Source: Pannonibacter sp. SL95 (lineage in GTDB: Bacteria; Pseudomonadota; Alphaproteobacteria; Rhizobiales; Stappiaceae). Taken from it: a stretch of 64,000 nucleotides of DNA. Made by a program: the position numbers and the translations under genes. Below, piece after piece: positions 41,334-49,761 of the stretch (the first letter of the stretch is position 1; each line of letters starts with the position of its first letter). The stretch lies in contig NZ_JAPPRC010000003.1 of NCBI RefSeq assembly GCF_026672425.1, positions 507,001 through 571,000 of the forward strand. The letters are read 5' to 3'. Below the pieces are notes generated by a model that did no database searches, was not told the origin of the DNA, and saw nothing but the letters and a program-made list of their open reading frames with translations.

Positions 41334-42318
41334 ACGAGGGGGGCGGCTGCGAAGGATCAAGCCGCACCGCGGCCGGCACACGCTCAAGCGCCGCGCCGGG
41401 CATTCCCGGCACCACGCAGGTTGCGGGCTCCTGAACGTAGACCGGGCTTCCAGCTGCGGCGAGCGCAAGTGCGCCACGCGCGCCGTCCTCGCCCATGCCG
41501 CTGAGTACGAGCGCCATCGCCGGAATGTTTGCCTCTGCTGCGGATTGCATCAGGCGATCTGCGTTGGGATGAAACGGGCTGGGCGTCAACGCCGAGGGGC
41601 GAACGGCAACGGCCCCGGCAGGCGTGCGGACGAGTTCATAATCCTGACCACCGCGCAGAACGTGAATGCCGCCGGCTTCAATCCGGGTCTGGCTGGAGAC
41701 TTCGGACACCTTGCGGCCGCTGACATCCGACAGATGTGCGGCAAAGGCAGCTGTGCCGTCTGCCGGCATATGCTGGGCGATCACCCAGGGCAGGGCGTCG
41801 GGCGGGGCGGTTTTCAGCAACTGCGCCAGCGCGCCGGGGCCACCGGTGCTGCTGGCGACCAGCAGGCATTGCGGATCCGCCAGAGGGCCGTGATTGCGTC
41901 CCGTCTGCGCTGCCAATGGCATTGATGGGCCAGTGTCCTCAGCGACAGATGCAGGCGGCCGCGCGCCGAGATGATCCGGCCGGGCGTGGGCGGCAAGGGC
42001 CTGGCTGACAAGTCCGGGCAAGTCCCTTGCCCAGGTGCCGACTGGCGGACCGGCCATCGCTGTGTCTCGAGGAAGGCGGATCAGCCGAGGGCCGAGGCGC
42101 TGCAGGGCATTTCCGAGCGGCCCTGACTGTGGTTCCGCGCCCGCCAGCGCGTCATCAAGAACGACCAGCCCGGCAAAGCGATCCGCCAGTTCCTGCATGA
42201 GGTCCGCCTGCGACCGGCAGTCGCGCAGGGCGGCCGAGGGGAAGGCATCGGAGAGGATGCGGCGGAGCGCGGAACGTTCGAATGCGCCAGCCGCCGCTAT
42301 CAGGATGGGACGTTTCAC
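41296..42318 (-). CDS. cheB: CheB-type protein-glutamate methylesterase with degenerate receiver
   Basis: 340 residues. The C-terminal methylesterase domain (about 150-335) is intact: catalytic Ser in LLVASSTGGPGAL, His in IAQHMPADGTAAF and Asp in VLSGMGEDGARG. The N-terminal domain keeps a receiver-like layout but the acidic pocket is lost (ILIAAAGAFERS where DDS is expected), so it should not be phosphorylated normally. A CheB-type receiver is instead fused to the cyclase at 33.6-35.3 kb. It overlaps cheR by 4 bases. It would demethylate or deamidate the MCP. Confidence 0.88.
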   Translation of the reverse strand: MKRPILIAAAGAFERSALRRILSDAFPSAALRDCRSQADLMQELADRFAGLVVLDDALAGAEPQSGPLGNALQRLGPRLIRLPRDTAMAGPPVGTWARDLPGLVSQALAAHARPDHLGARPPASVAEDTGPSMPLAAQTGRNHGPLADPQCLLVASSTGGPGALAQLLKTAPPDALPWVIAQHMPADGTAAFAAHLSDVSGRKVSEVSSQTRIEAGGIHVLRGGQDYELVRTPAGAVAVRPSALTPSPFHPNADRLMQSAAEANIPAMALVLSGMGEDGARGALALAAAGSPVYVQEPATCVVPGMPGAALERVPAAVRLDPSQPPPSFMRLCSLRPGRE

Positions 42319-43097
42319 GGCTTCGCTGCGGCCGTGTCCGCCGGTGCAACGGGCGCGGCTGTCCGGCGCCAGAACACGGCGCTGGCCGTTTCCACCGGCT
42401 CGAACAGGCCCGTCTCGCGCATGGTCTCAGAGGCTCCCAGAACCAGAATGCTGCCTGGCCGCATTGCCCGGGCGATGTTGGCGAGGGCTTTGCGGACGGC
42501 GTCTTCGGTGAAGTAGATCAGCATGTTGCGGCAAAACACAAGGTCGGCTGAGCCCCCCAGCTCCGACGACAGCATCGGGTCCAGCACATTGTGCACGCAA
42601 AATCTTGTCATGTTGCGCAGCATTTGCGGCGCATCCCAGGCTTCGCCACTGCTGTGCGGAAAGGCGGGGCGGGCGAAATCGGGGATCTCGCGGAAGCTGC
42701 CCATGGCCTCGAGCCGGGTGTAATGGCCTCGCGCGGCTGCGCAAATCGCGCTTGGGCTGATGTCCGTGCCGATCACGCGGGACGACGTGCGGCCTTCGCT
42801 GGCGAGCAGGAAGGCAAGCGACCACGCCTCTTCTCCCGTCGCGCAGCCACAGCTCCAGACCCGCAAGGCCGCCGCGGACAATCCCGGATCTTCGCGCAAC
42901 ATGCTGCGCAGCATCGACCATTGACCGGCATGACGGAAGAACGAGGTTTCCTGGACCAGCAGTCGCTCGATCAGATCCGTGGGTACATGGTCAAAAGGCA
43001 GAGTGTGGTGTGTGTCGATACGCGGACGGATGTAGGACGGGGCGATGCCGGTGTGACGCGACAGGAATTCGATCAGGGAAGGGGTACCCACACTCAT
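42315..43097 (-). CDS. cheR: CheR-type chemoreceptor methyltransferase
   Basis: 260 residues. The N-terminal CheR helical domain is followed by an S-adenosylmethionine-binding domain with VWSCGCATGEEAWSLA, VIGTDISPSAICAA and LVFCRNMLIYFTEDAV, all characteristic of CheR. It would methylate glutamates of the MCP for adaptation. The start at 43097 lies 11 bases after the stop of the upstream winged-helix gene; a TTG at 43115 is possible. Coupled to cheB. Confidence 0.92.
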   Translation of the reverse strand: MSVGTPSLIEFLSRHTGIAPSYIRPRIDTHHTLPFDHVPTDLIERLLVQETSFFRHAGQWSMLRSMLREDPGLSAAALRVWSCGCATGEEAWSLAFLLASEGRTSSRVIGTDISPSAICAAARGHYTRLEAMGSFREIPDFARPAFPHSSGEAWDAPQMLRNMTRFCVHNVLDPMLSSELGGSADLVFCRNMLIYFTEDAVRKALANIARAMRPGSILVLGASETMRETGLFEPVETASAVFWRRTAAPVAPADTAAAKP

Positions 43098-43107
43098 GGG
43101 CGGCAGC

Positions 43108-44124
43108 CTAACCAAGACCCAGCACGAAGGCCATGTGATCTGCGAACCAGATGTCGGCGGATTGTTGCAAGGCGGGCAGAGGTTCGATCTCGCGACCGCC
43201 TTTCGCCTTCAATCGCACAAAGCCGCAGGCTTCTGCCTGTTCCATCAGGAGACGCGCGTGGGTGCGTGAAACGCCCGTGTGATTGGACAGGGTTTCGAAG
43301 GGCAGGCTGATCCGGTTGTCCTGCGCCTGGTTCGCCTCCGCCAGAAGCAGAAGGAACGTCAGGTAGCCGCCATCCCGTGCCGCCAGGCTCTGGATCTCGG
43401 GATGCGCGGCGCGCAGGGCGAAGAAGGCATCGAGATGCGGCGCGAGTGCGCGGTGCCAGGTGCGATGGCCCGCGCCTGCCGAGGCGAGATCACGGCTGGA
43501 CCACGCCGGAGCCTGCGGGTCAAAGCCAGCTGAGCCGGCTTCGGCGGTTCCAATCCGGCTGCGACAGAGGACGTGACGCAGGCCGTTTCCCGGCTCCTGC
43601 AGATCGCGGAAGGCTGTCAGCGGCTGCGCCAGCGCTTCGACGAGGATGGCATCAGAGCCCCAGAGGCGCGCGGTCGGGATAAGCAGCGTGACGCGCATGT
43701 CTTCCTCGGCCTTGCGCCGTTCTAGGAAGCCGTAGCGCTCCAGAATGGCGACAAGCGCCTCGATCCGGTTGCGGCTGGCCAGCTCAGATCCGCTGAGCCG
43801 CGTCTGCAGCCGGCCGAGCGTCAGCCAGGTCGCCCGCTCCTCGGCCTGCTGGCAGGCGGCAAGGTGAAGGAGCGTCTGGATCGTGATGTAACGGCCTTCC
43901 TCGAGCAGTAGGCGGCCAAGGAGATAGTCGCCGCGAAACAGCTGGATCAGGTTGTTGATCACGGCGTTGCGGACGTCGGCAAACGCTGGATGGGCAAGGA
44001 TCTGCCCGCGTGACACGAAGGCACCATTGGCAACGCCTGTGTCTTGCGCAAGGAGGCTGTAGCCGGCAATGGCCGGGTCAGCATCCGTGTTCAAGCTGTG
44101 TGGTCGTTGGACCTGGGCGTTCAT
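43108..44124 (-). CDS. Winged-helix DNA-binding-like protein of unknown function
   Basis: 338 residues. It appears to hold two winged-helix-like regions: one near residues 75-155 (LTLGRLQTRLSGSELASRNRIEALVAILERYGFLERRK) and one near 275-310 (LPFETLSNHTGVSRTHARLLMEQAEACGFVRLK), as in MarR/replication-initiator-like folds. No sensor domain is seen. It is the first gene of the cheR-cheB operon, so it may be its regulator or control the adjoining secretion genes. The start at 44124 has GAAGGA seven bases upstream. Confidence 0.6.
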   Translation of the reverse strand: MNAQVQRPHSLNTDADPAIAGYSLLAQDTGVANGAFVSRGQILAHPAFADVRNAVINNLIQLFRGDYLLGRLLLEEGRYITIQTLLHLAACQQAEERATWLTLGRLQTRLSGSELASRNRIEALVAILERYGFLERRKAEEDMRVTLLIPTARLWGSDAILVEALAQPLTAFRDLQEPGNGLRHVLCRSRIGTAEAGSAGFDPQAPAWSSRDLASAGAGHRTWHRALAPHLDAFFALRAAHPEIQSLAARDGGYLTFLLLLAEANQAQDNRISLPFETLSNHTGVSRTHARLLMEQAEACGFVRLKAKGGREIEPLPALQQSADIWFADHMAFVLGLG

Positions 44125-44642
44125 GCGTGTCCTTCGTTCCGGCAGCGCTGGCCGCTGGAGCGGCAAAGCACGCGTCCCGTAACGGTAATGAAGCCGCGGG
44201 GAAGGCCGGTGATCTGTCGTGTGAACCTGTTTCAGGCTTCGATCAAGCCATGACCATTCTTATCACGGCCTTGCGCCCCATAAAGATGTGAACCTTCAAT
44301 GGCTGTTGATGTGGGCTGTGCAGACTGTGTCTTCATGCCTGAGAATTTCGTAAAATTCTAATAAATGAAACATCGAGGTTCAGGACTGCTTGCCGCTGGA
44401 GTTGTTGGTTGTGCTCAAGGTTGCAGCATTTGTCTTTTGCAACACGGATTTTTATCTTTATCACTGCTTTCTGCTCAGATTTTTGGTGCGTGTTGCGGGA
44501 CGGGTGCCGGCTTGCTGGGCTATAGGCAGGTATTCACCGCTCTGGCGAAAATGGGGTGTATCCGGGTGTGGCTGATCTTCGGATGGTAGTGAGTAACGAG
44601 GGGCGGCAGGTGTGCCGAGTAGCGCGGGCGACAGTTCTGTTC
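44125..44642. promoter_or_regulatory. Divergent intergenic region between the che operon and the export operon
   Basis: A 518-base spacer. The part from 44280 to 44480 is AT-richer and contains the perfect palindrome AGAATTT-CGTA-AAATTCT (44342-44359), a candidate operator. A small open frame at 44365-44589 has no ribosome site or recognisable features and is not called. Confidence 0.45.
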
Positions 44643-46214
44643 ATGGATCGAGTGTCAAATGCCCTGCCAGGCAGAGGCAGGCGCTGCCTCACTGTTGTGC
44701 TGTTGGCCGGCGTCCTGTCGGGTTGCGCTGCCATGGGCGAGGCGCTGACGCCGCAGGATGGGGCGGACGTCGCCATGCCCGGTCAGTTTGCCTATGCTGC
44801 TGAAGCTGCCGGGTCATCGGGTTTGCGCAAGGCGCAGGGCGCACATGACACAGCCGAGCAGTTCTGGGCCGGTTTCCGGTCAGACGACCTCAGCAGTCTG
44901 ATCCGCCGCGCGGAGCTGGGTAGCCGGGACATCACCGTGGCGATTGCGCGCCTGCGACAGGCTGAGGCGGGGGCGGACGAAGCCTTCGGCGGGTTGCTGC
45001 CGAGCGGCGGTCTTGGCGGCACCCAGACCACATTCAAGGCATCGGCAAACACGGCGGGCTTGCCAGCCGGCGTCAACATGCCGGTGCGCCAGCAGCGCAA
45101 GGTCGGTCTCAACGCCAGCTGGGAGCTGGACTTCTGGGGCAAGGCCAGCTCGAACTTCGAGGCCGCCAGCAACCGCGCCGACGCGGCGGCCTTTGCCGTT
45201 GCCGCGACCCGGCTGGCGGTGACCTCTGAAACGGCCTTGTCCTATGTCCAGATCCTGTCTCTGCGCGACCGGCTGGCGCTGGGGCGCGAGAACCTGACCC
45301 TGGCGCGCAAGGTGCAGGACAACGTCAAGGCACGGGTCGAGGCGGGATCCGCCACGCAGATCATGCTGGCGCAGCAGGAAACGGTTGTCTTGCAGCAGGA
45401 GGCCACGGTGTTGCGCCTGCAGCGGACCCTGGCGCAGGAAGAGGTGACGCTTGGCCTGTTGATCGGGGCAACGCCCGGCGAGGTCAGGATCACGCGCGGC
45501 AGCCTCGGCAAGCTCGCGATCCCGAAGCTCGGGGTGGGAGCGCCGGCTGATCTTCTGCGGCGCCGGCCTGACGTGCGGCAGGCAGAAGAGCTGGTCGCGG
45601 CTTCGGCGAACAATGTCGCCAGCGCCCGGGCGGCGATGCTGCCGAGCCTGACGCTGTCGTTGCAGAAGGGCTTCGAAAGCCTGACCACGGGGGCCCTGTT
45701 CTCCGGCGCGGCCGGTGTCTTTTCGGTGGCCGGACAACTGACGCAGCCGATCTTCGACGCGCCGCGCCTTCTGGCACAGCTTGAGGGGACGCAGGCGCGG
45801 CGGCAGGAGCTGATCGCCACCTATCAGCAGGCGGTGATGACCTCGCTGTCCGATGTTGAGAAGGCGCTGATTGCCTATGGCGGACTGGCCCGGGAGGAGA
45901 AGGTCGCCGGACGGGCCACCGCAGCTGCGCGCCGCGCGTATGAACTGACGCTTGAACAGCTGGATGCAGGGCAAGTGGACATGACCACCGTGCTCAACAC
46001 CCAGCGCGACTATTTCACCGCTGTCGACAGCCTGCAGCAGGTGCGTCTGGCGCGGTTCCAGTCCGCGATCGCACTCTATCGTGCGCTCGGTGGCGGCTGG
46101 ACCGACGAGGACGTCGCCAGACTGATTGCCGAACGTGAGGCCATCGACGCGGCGGCCGCGCCCGCCAGCAAGACGGTGGCCATTGCCCCTGGATCTGCCG
46201 GGGCGGTGAATTGA
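44643..46214 (+). CDS. TolC/OprM-type outer-membrane efflux lipoprotein
   Basis: 523 residues. The N-terminal signal has a lipobox (LLAGVLSGC, about residues 19-27), as in OprM/NodT-type factors. Two outer-membrane efflux repeats follow, with DLLRRRPDVRQAEELVAASANN and the long alpha-hairpin repeats. It would form the outer-membrane tunnel for the HlyD adaptor and ABC exporter encoded next. The start codon is uncertain; upstream in-frame starts at 44583 or 44610 remain possible, but the lipoprotein signal begins properly from 44643. First gene of the export operon. Confidence 0.88.
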   Translation: MDRVSNALPGRGRRCLTVVLLAGVLSGCAAMGEALTPQDGADVAMPGQFAYAAEAAGSSGLRKAQGAHDTAEQFWAGFRSDDLSSLIRRAELGSRDITVAIARLRQAEAGADEAFGGLLPSGGLGGTQTTFKASANTAGLPAGVNMPVRQQRKVGLNASWELDFWGKASSNFEAASNRADAAAFAVAATRLAVTSETALSYVQILSLRDRLALGRENLTLARKVQDNVKARVEAGSATQIMLAQQETVVLQQEATVLRLQRTLAQEEVTLGLLIGATPGEVRITRGSLGKLAIPKLGVGAPADLLRRRPDVRQAEELVAASANNVASARAAMLPSLTLSLQKGFESLTTGALFSGAAGVFSVAGQLTQPIFDAPRLLAQLEGTQARRQELIATYQQAVMTSLSDVEKALIAYGGLAREEKVAGRATAAARRAYELTLEQLDAGQVDMTTVLNTQRDYFTAVDSLQQVRLARFQSAIALYRALGGGWTDEDVARLIAEREAIDAAAAPASKTVAIAPGSAGAVN

Positions 46215-46232
46215 CCTTTCGAAAGACCGTAG

Positions 46233-47555
46233 ATGTCGACTGACGCCAACGCCTCCAGCTCCTCCGCACCCGCATCGCAGCCGCCGGTCGAAAACCAGGC
46301 GGCCCGCCTGTTCCGCAAGTCCGCGCTCGACCGGTTGTCCTCGCCCGAGCAGCTGGACCAGTTGATCCGGCTCACCCGGCCGCGCGACTGGGTGGCAACG
46401 CTCGTCGTTCTGCTCTTGATCGGGCTCGCGGTGGCGTGGTCCTTCCTCGGCCGGGTGCCGGAGCGGGTGAAGGGGTCAGGCATCCTGATCACGTCTGGCG
46501 GCCGTGTTGTCGATGCCGTGGCAACGGGTGAGGGAACGCTGGCGGAAATCCTGGTGCCGGTCGGCGGGCGTGTGACGCAGGGCGAGGTAGTTGCCCGTGT
46601 GATCCAGCCCGGCTTGCGCCAGCAGCTGGAGAACATCCGGGCGGTGGTTGCCGAGCGCAGCGGCCAGCTGGAAACCCTTCGGGGCCAGATCGACGAAGGC
46701 AGCCGGGCGACGAAAGACACGCTGGAAGCCCGCGCGAAGATGCTCGACCTGCGGGTCAAGGACGCGCAGGAGCGGGTGTCGGTCCTGGAAAAGCAGGCAG
46801 CGCAGGATGCCTCGCTGTTTGATCGCCGTCTCATCACCTGGCAGCAGCTCAACGAGACGCGTCAGGCCCTGGCGCAGGCGCGCCAGACCGAGCTCGAGGC
46901 ACGCAGCCAGATCTCGCAGCTGGAAAGCGAGGACATCACCCAGCGCAATGCCAATCTGCGCGATATCCGCAGCGCCGAGGAGCGGCTGGCTGACGCGCGC
47001 CGCCAGATGGCTGAAGTCGAGATCCAGCTGCGCCAGCAGGAGACCATCGTGAGCCCTGCCTCCGGCCGGGTGACGGAATGGAAGGCCATTCCAGGCACGC
47101 GCATCGCGCCGGGACAGCCGCTGATCAGCATCGAGAGCGGGGCGACCGGGCTGGAGCTTCTGCTGTATCTGCCACCCAACGACGGCAAGCGGGTCAAGCC
47201 CGGCATGAGTGTGCAGATTGCCCCCTCCACCGTGCGCCGCGAGGAATACGGGATGATGGAAGGTCAGGTCAGCGACGTGTCGGACTTCCCGTCAACGGCG
47301 CAGGCGATGCAGGCGGTGCTGCGCAATGATCAGCTGGTCCAGAGCTTCTCGGAAAAGGGGGCGCCTTATGCCGCGCGCATTGCCCTGACGCGGGATCCGG
47401 CAACGCCGAGCGGCTTTGCCTGGTCGGGCGGGTCCGGGCCGTCGCAGCAGTTCACCAGCGGGTCGCTGGCCGCTGCCGAGGTGACCGTGGCCTGGCGCCG
47501 GCCGATCAGCTACGTCATTCCCTGGCTGCGCAAGCTGACGGGTCTGGCCGGGTGA
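46233..47555 (+). CDS. NHLP-system HlyD-type secretion adaptor
   Basis: 440 residues. A cytoplasmic N-terminus, one transmembrane helix (about 53-72), a lipoyl/barrel-sandwich half (VVDAVATGEGTLAEILVPVGGRVTQGEVVARV), a long coiled-coil hairpin (about 125-275), and the second lipoyl half (VSPASGRVTEWKAIPGTRIAPGQPL). It matches NHLP leader-peptide secretion proteins that bridge the ABC exporter and outer-membrane factor. It lies 18 bases after the outer-membrane gene and 7 bases before the peptidase ABC gene. Confidence 0.88.
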   Translation: MSTDANASSSSAPASQPPVENQAARLFRKSALDRLSSPEQLDQLIRLTRPRDWVATLVVLLLIGLAVAWSFLGRVPERVKGSGILITSGGRVVDAVATGEGTLAEILVPVGGRVTQGEVVARVIQPGLRQQLENIRAVVAERSGQLETLRGQIDEGSRATKDTLEARAKMLDLRVKDAQERVSVLEKQAAQDASLFDRRLITWQQLNETRQALAQARQTELEARSQISQLESEDITQRNANLRDIRSAEERLADARRQMAEVEIQLRQQETIVSPASGRVTEWKAIPGTRIAPGQPLISIESGATGLELLLYLPPNDGKRVKPGMSVQIAPSTVRREEYGMMEGQVSDVSDFPSTAQAMQAVLRNDQLVQSFSEKGAPYAARIALTRDPATPSGFAWSGGSGPSQQFTSGSLAAAEVTVAWRRPISYVIPWLRKLTGLAG

Positions 47556-47562
47556 GCGCGTC

Positions 47563-49749
47563 ATGAGCGAGCAGAAAACCCCGATCAAGCCGCAGCATCG
47601 CCGGCGCAAGCAGACCCCGTCCATCCTGCAGATGGAAGCGGTGGAATGCGGCGCGGCGAGCCTTGCGATGATCCTGGCGCATTATGGCGCGTGGATCCCG
47701 CTGGAGGAACTGCGCATTGCCTGCGGCGTCTCGCGCGACGGCTCCAAGGCCAGCAACGTGCTGAAGGCCGCCCGCCGTTACGGGATGACCGCCAAGGGCT
47801 ATCGCAAGGAACCGGAAGGGCTGGTTGACCTGCCCTGGCCGGCGATCCTGCACTGGAACTTCAACCACTATGTGGTGTTCGAGGGCATGAACGCGACACA
47901 TGCCTTCATCAATGACCCGGCGACCGGCCCGCGCATGATCACGCGCGAGGAGCTGTCGGAAGCCTTCACCGGTGTGGTGCTGACCTTCGAGCGGACGCCG
48001 GAATTCCGCCGCACGGCCAAGCCTGCCGGTCTTCTTGCTGCCTTCCGCAGCCGGGTGGCCAATTCCAAGAAGGGGCTGGGGCTGATTGCCCTGCTCAGCC
48101 TTGCCATGGTGATCCCGGGCGTTGTCCTGCCGGTCTATGCCAAGCTGTTCGTCGACGGCGTCTTGATGATGCAGCAGGAGCACTGGGTAAAACCGCTGTT
48201 CATCGCGCTGGCTGCAACGGCGGTGATCCGGGCTGCGCTGACTCATCTGCGGGCCTCGCTGATCCTGAGGCTGCAGACCAAGCTGACCATCACCGGGGCG
48301 AGCGCCTTCATCTGGCGGGTGCTGCACCTGCCGATGGCATTTTTCTCGCAGCGAAGTCCCGGCGAAATTGCCGAGCGCATCGAGGCGAGCGGCCGGGTGG
48401 CCGAGGTGATCTCGTCGGACATGGCCAATGCCATCCTGAACTGGGGCACGCTGGTGTTCTTTGCCCTGGTGCTGATCGGCTACGATCCGGCGCTCGGCCT
48501 CATGACCGTTGCCCTCGGACTGCCGAACCTGTTCGTGCTGCGCCTTGTGCAGAAGCGGCTGCGGCAGGATTCGATCCGGCTGTCGGTGGAGCAGGGCAAG
48601 CTCGGCGGGGCGACTGTCGGGATCATCTACAACATCGAGACCATCAAGGCGTCGGGGCTGGAAACCAGCTCGTTCGGGCGCTGGGCCGGCATCCATGCGC
48701 GCATGCTCAACACATCGCAGGCGCTGGGGGCCAAGTCGATGATCACCTCGCTTGCGCCCACGCTGCTGAGTGGCCTGATCGACGCGGCCATCCTTGGCGT
48801 CGGCGCGATGCGGGTGATGCAGGGCGGCCTGACGATCGGCGATCTGGTGGCGTTCCAGCTGCTGGCGGCGAGCTTTACCGCGCCGCTGGTCAGCCTGGTC
48901 GAGCTGTCGCCGAAACTCGCCAGCATCCGCGCCGATCTCAACCGGGTGGATGATGCCATGCGCAACCCGCCGGATCCGCTGACCGAACCGCCGGCGGACG
49001 GAGGGGCCGGCGGGCCGGTTCTGCTCGGCGGGCAGCTGGAGGTCAACGCGATCCGCTATGGCTACAATCCGCTGGACGAACCGCTGTTTGACGGGATTTC
49101 CCTGTTTGCTGCACCGGGCGAGAGGATCGCGCTGGTGGGGCGTTCGGGCTGCGGCAAGTCTTCGCTCGGCCGCATCATCTGCGGCCTTGTCGCGCCGTGG
49201 TCCGGCGATGTGCGCATCGACGGCATTCCCCTCAACGATCTGGACCAGTACCGGCGTGCGGCGAACATTGCCTATGTTGACCAGGAGATTTTCCTGTTCG
49301 AGGGAACGGTGCGGGAGAACCTCACGCTCTGGAATCCGGATGTGCCGGACAATGTCATCACGCGGGCGCTGGAAGATGCGGCGATCCTTGATGACATCGT
49401 GGCACGGCCCGGGGAGCTGGATGCGCATGTCGAGGAAGGCGGGCGCAATTTCTCTGGCGGTCAGCGGCAGCGGCTGGAAATTGCGAGAGCACTGGTTGGC
49501 GACCCGGCGGTGCTGATCCTCGACGAGGCGACGGCGGCGCTGGATCCGCAGACGGAAAAGCTGATCGACGACAATCTGCGCCGGCGTGGCTGCACCACCA
49601 TCATCATCGCGCACAGGCTCAGCACCGTGCGCGACTGCAGCGAGATCATCGTCATGGACACGGGGCGCATCGTCGAGCGCGGGACCCATGACAGCCTGAT
49701 GGCGGCAGACGGCGACTATGCCGAGCTGATCCGCTCGGGCGGACATTGA
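47563..49749 (+). CDS. NHLP-system peptidase-containing ABC exporter
   Basis: 728 residues. An N-terminal C39 peptidase domain has Gln23 and catalytic Cys29 (LQMEAVECGAASLAM), His102 (WNFNHYVVF) and Asp118 (INDPATG). Six transmembrane helices follow (about 165-430), then an ATPase with GRSGCGKSSLG, signature NFSGGQRQRLEIARAL and VLILDEATAALD. It should cut the precursor peptides after their Gly-Gly and export the cores. It fits NHLM exporters encoded with NHLP precursors. Lies 12 bases before the second NHLP ABC gene. Confidence 0.92.
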   Translation: MSEQKTPIKPQHRRRKQTPSILQMEAVECGAASLAMILAHYGAWIPLEELRIACGVSRDGSKASNVLKAARRYGMTAKGYRKEPEGLVDLPWPAILHWNFNHYVVFEGMNATHAFINDPATGPRMITREELSEAFTGVVLTFERTPEFRRTAKPAGLLAAFRSRVANSKKGLGLIALLSLAMVIPGVVLPVYAKLFVDGVLMMQQEHWVKPLFIALAATAVIRAALTHLRASLILRLQTKLTITGASAFIWRVLHLPMAFFSQRSPGEIAERIEASGRVAEVISSDMANAILNWGTLVFFALVLIGYDPALGLMTVALGLPNLFVLRLVQKRLRQDSIRLSVEQGKLGGATVGIIYNIETIKASGLETSSFGRWAGIHARMLNTSQALGAKSMITSLAPTLLSGLIDAAILGVGAMRVMQGGLTIGDLVAFQLLAASFTAPLVSLVELSPKLASIRADLNRVDDAMRNPPDPLTEPPADGGAGGPVLLGGQLEVNAIRYGYNPLDEPLFDGISLFAAPGERIALVGRSGCGKSSLGRIICGLVAPWSGDVRIDGIPLNDLDQYRRAANIAYVDQEIFLFEGTVRENLTLWNPDVPDNVITRALEDAAILDDIVARPGELDAHVEEGGRNFSGGQRQRLEIARALVGDPAVLILDEATAALDPQTEKLIDDNLRRRGCTTIIIAHRLSTVRDCSEIIVMDTGRIVERGTHDSLMAADGDYAELIRSGGH

Positions 49750-49761
49750 GGAGGCGGGACG

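Noticed and set aside
44365-44589. A 74-codon open frame upstream of the outer-membrane factor gene
   Set aside because: It has no ribosome site or family features and lies in an AT-rich regulatory spacer.
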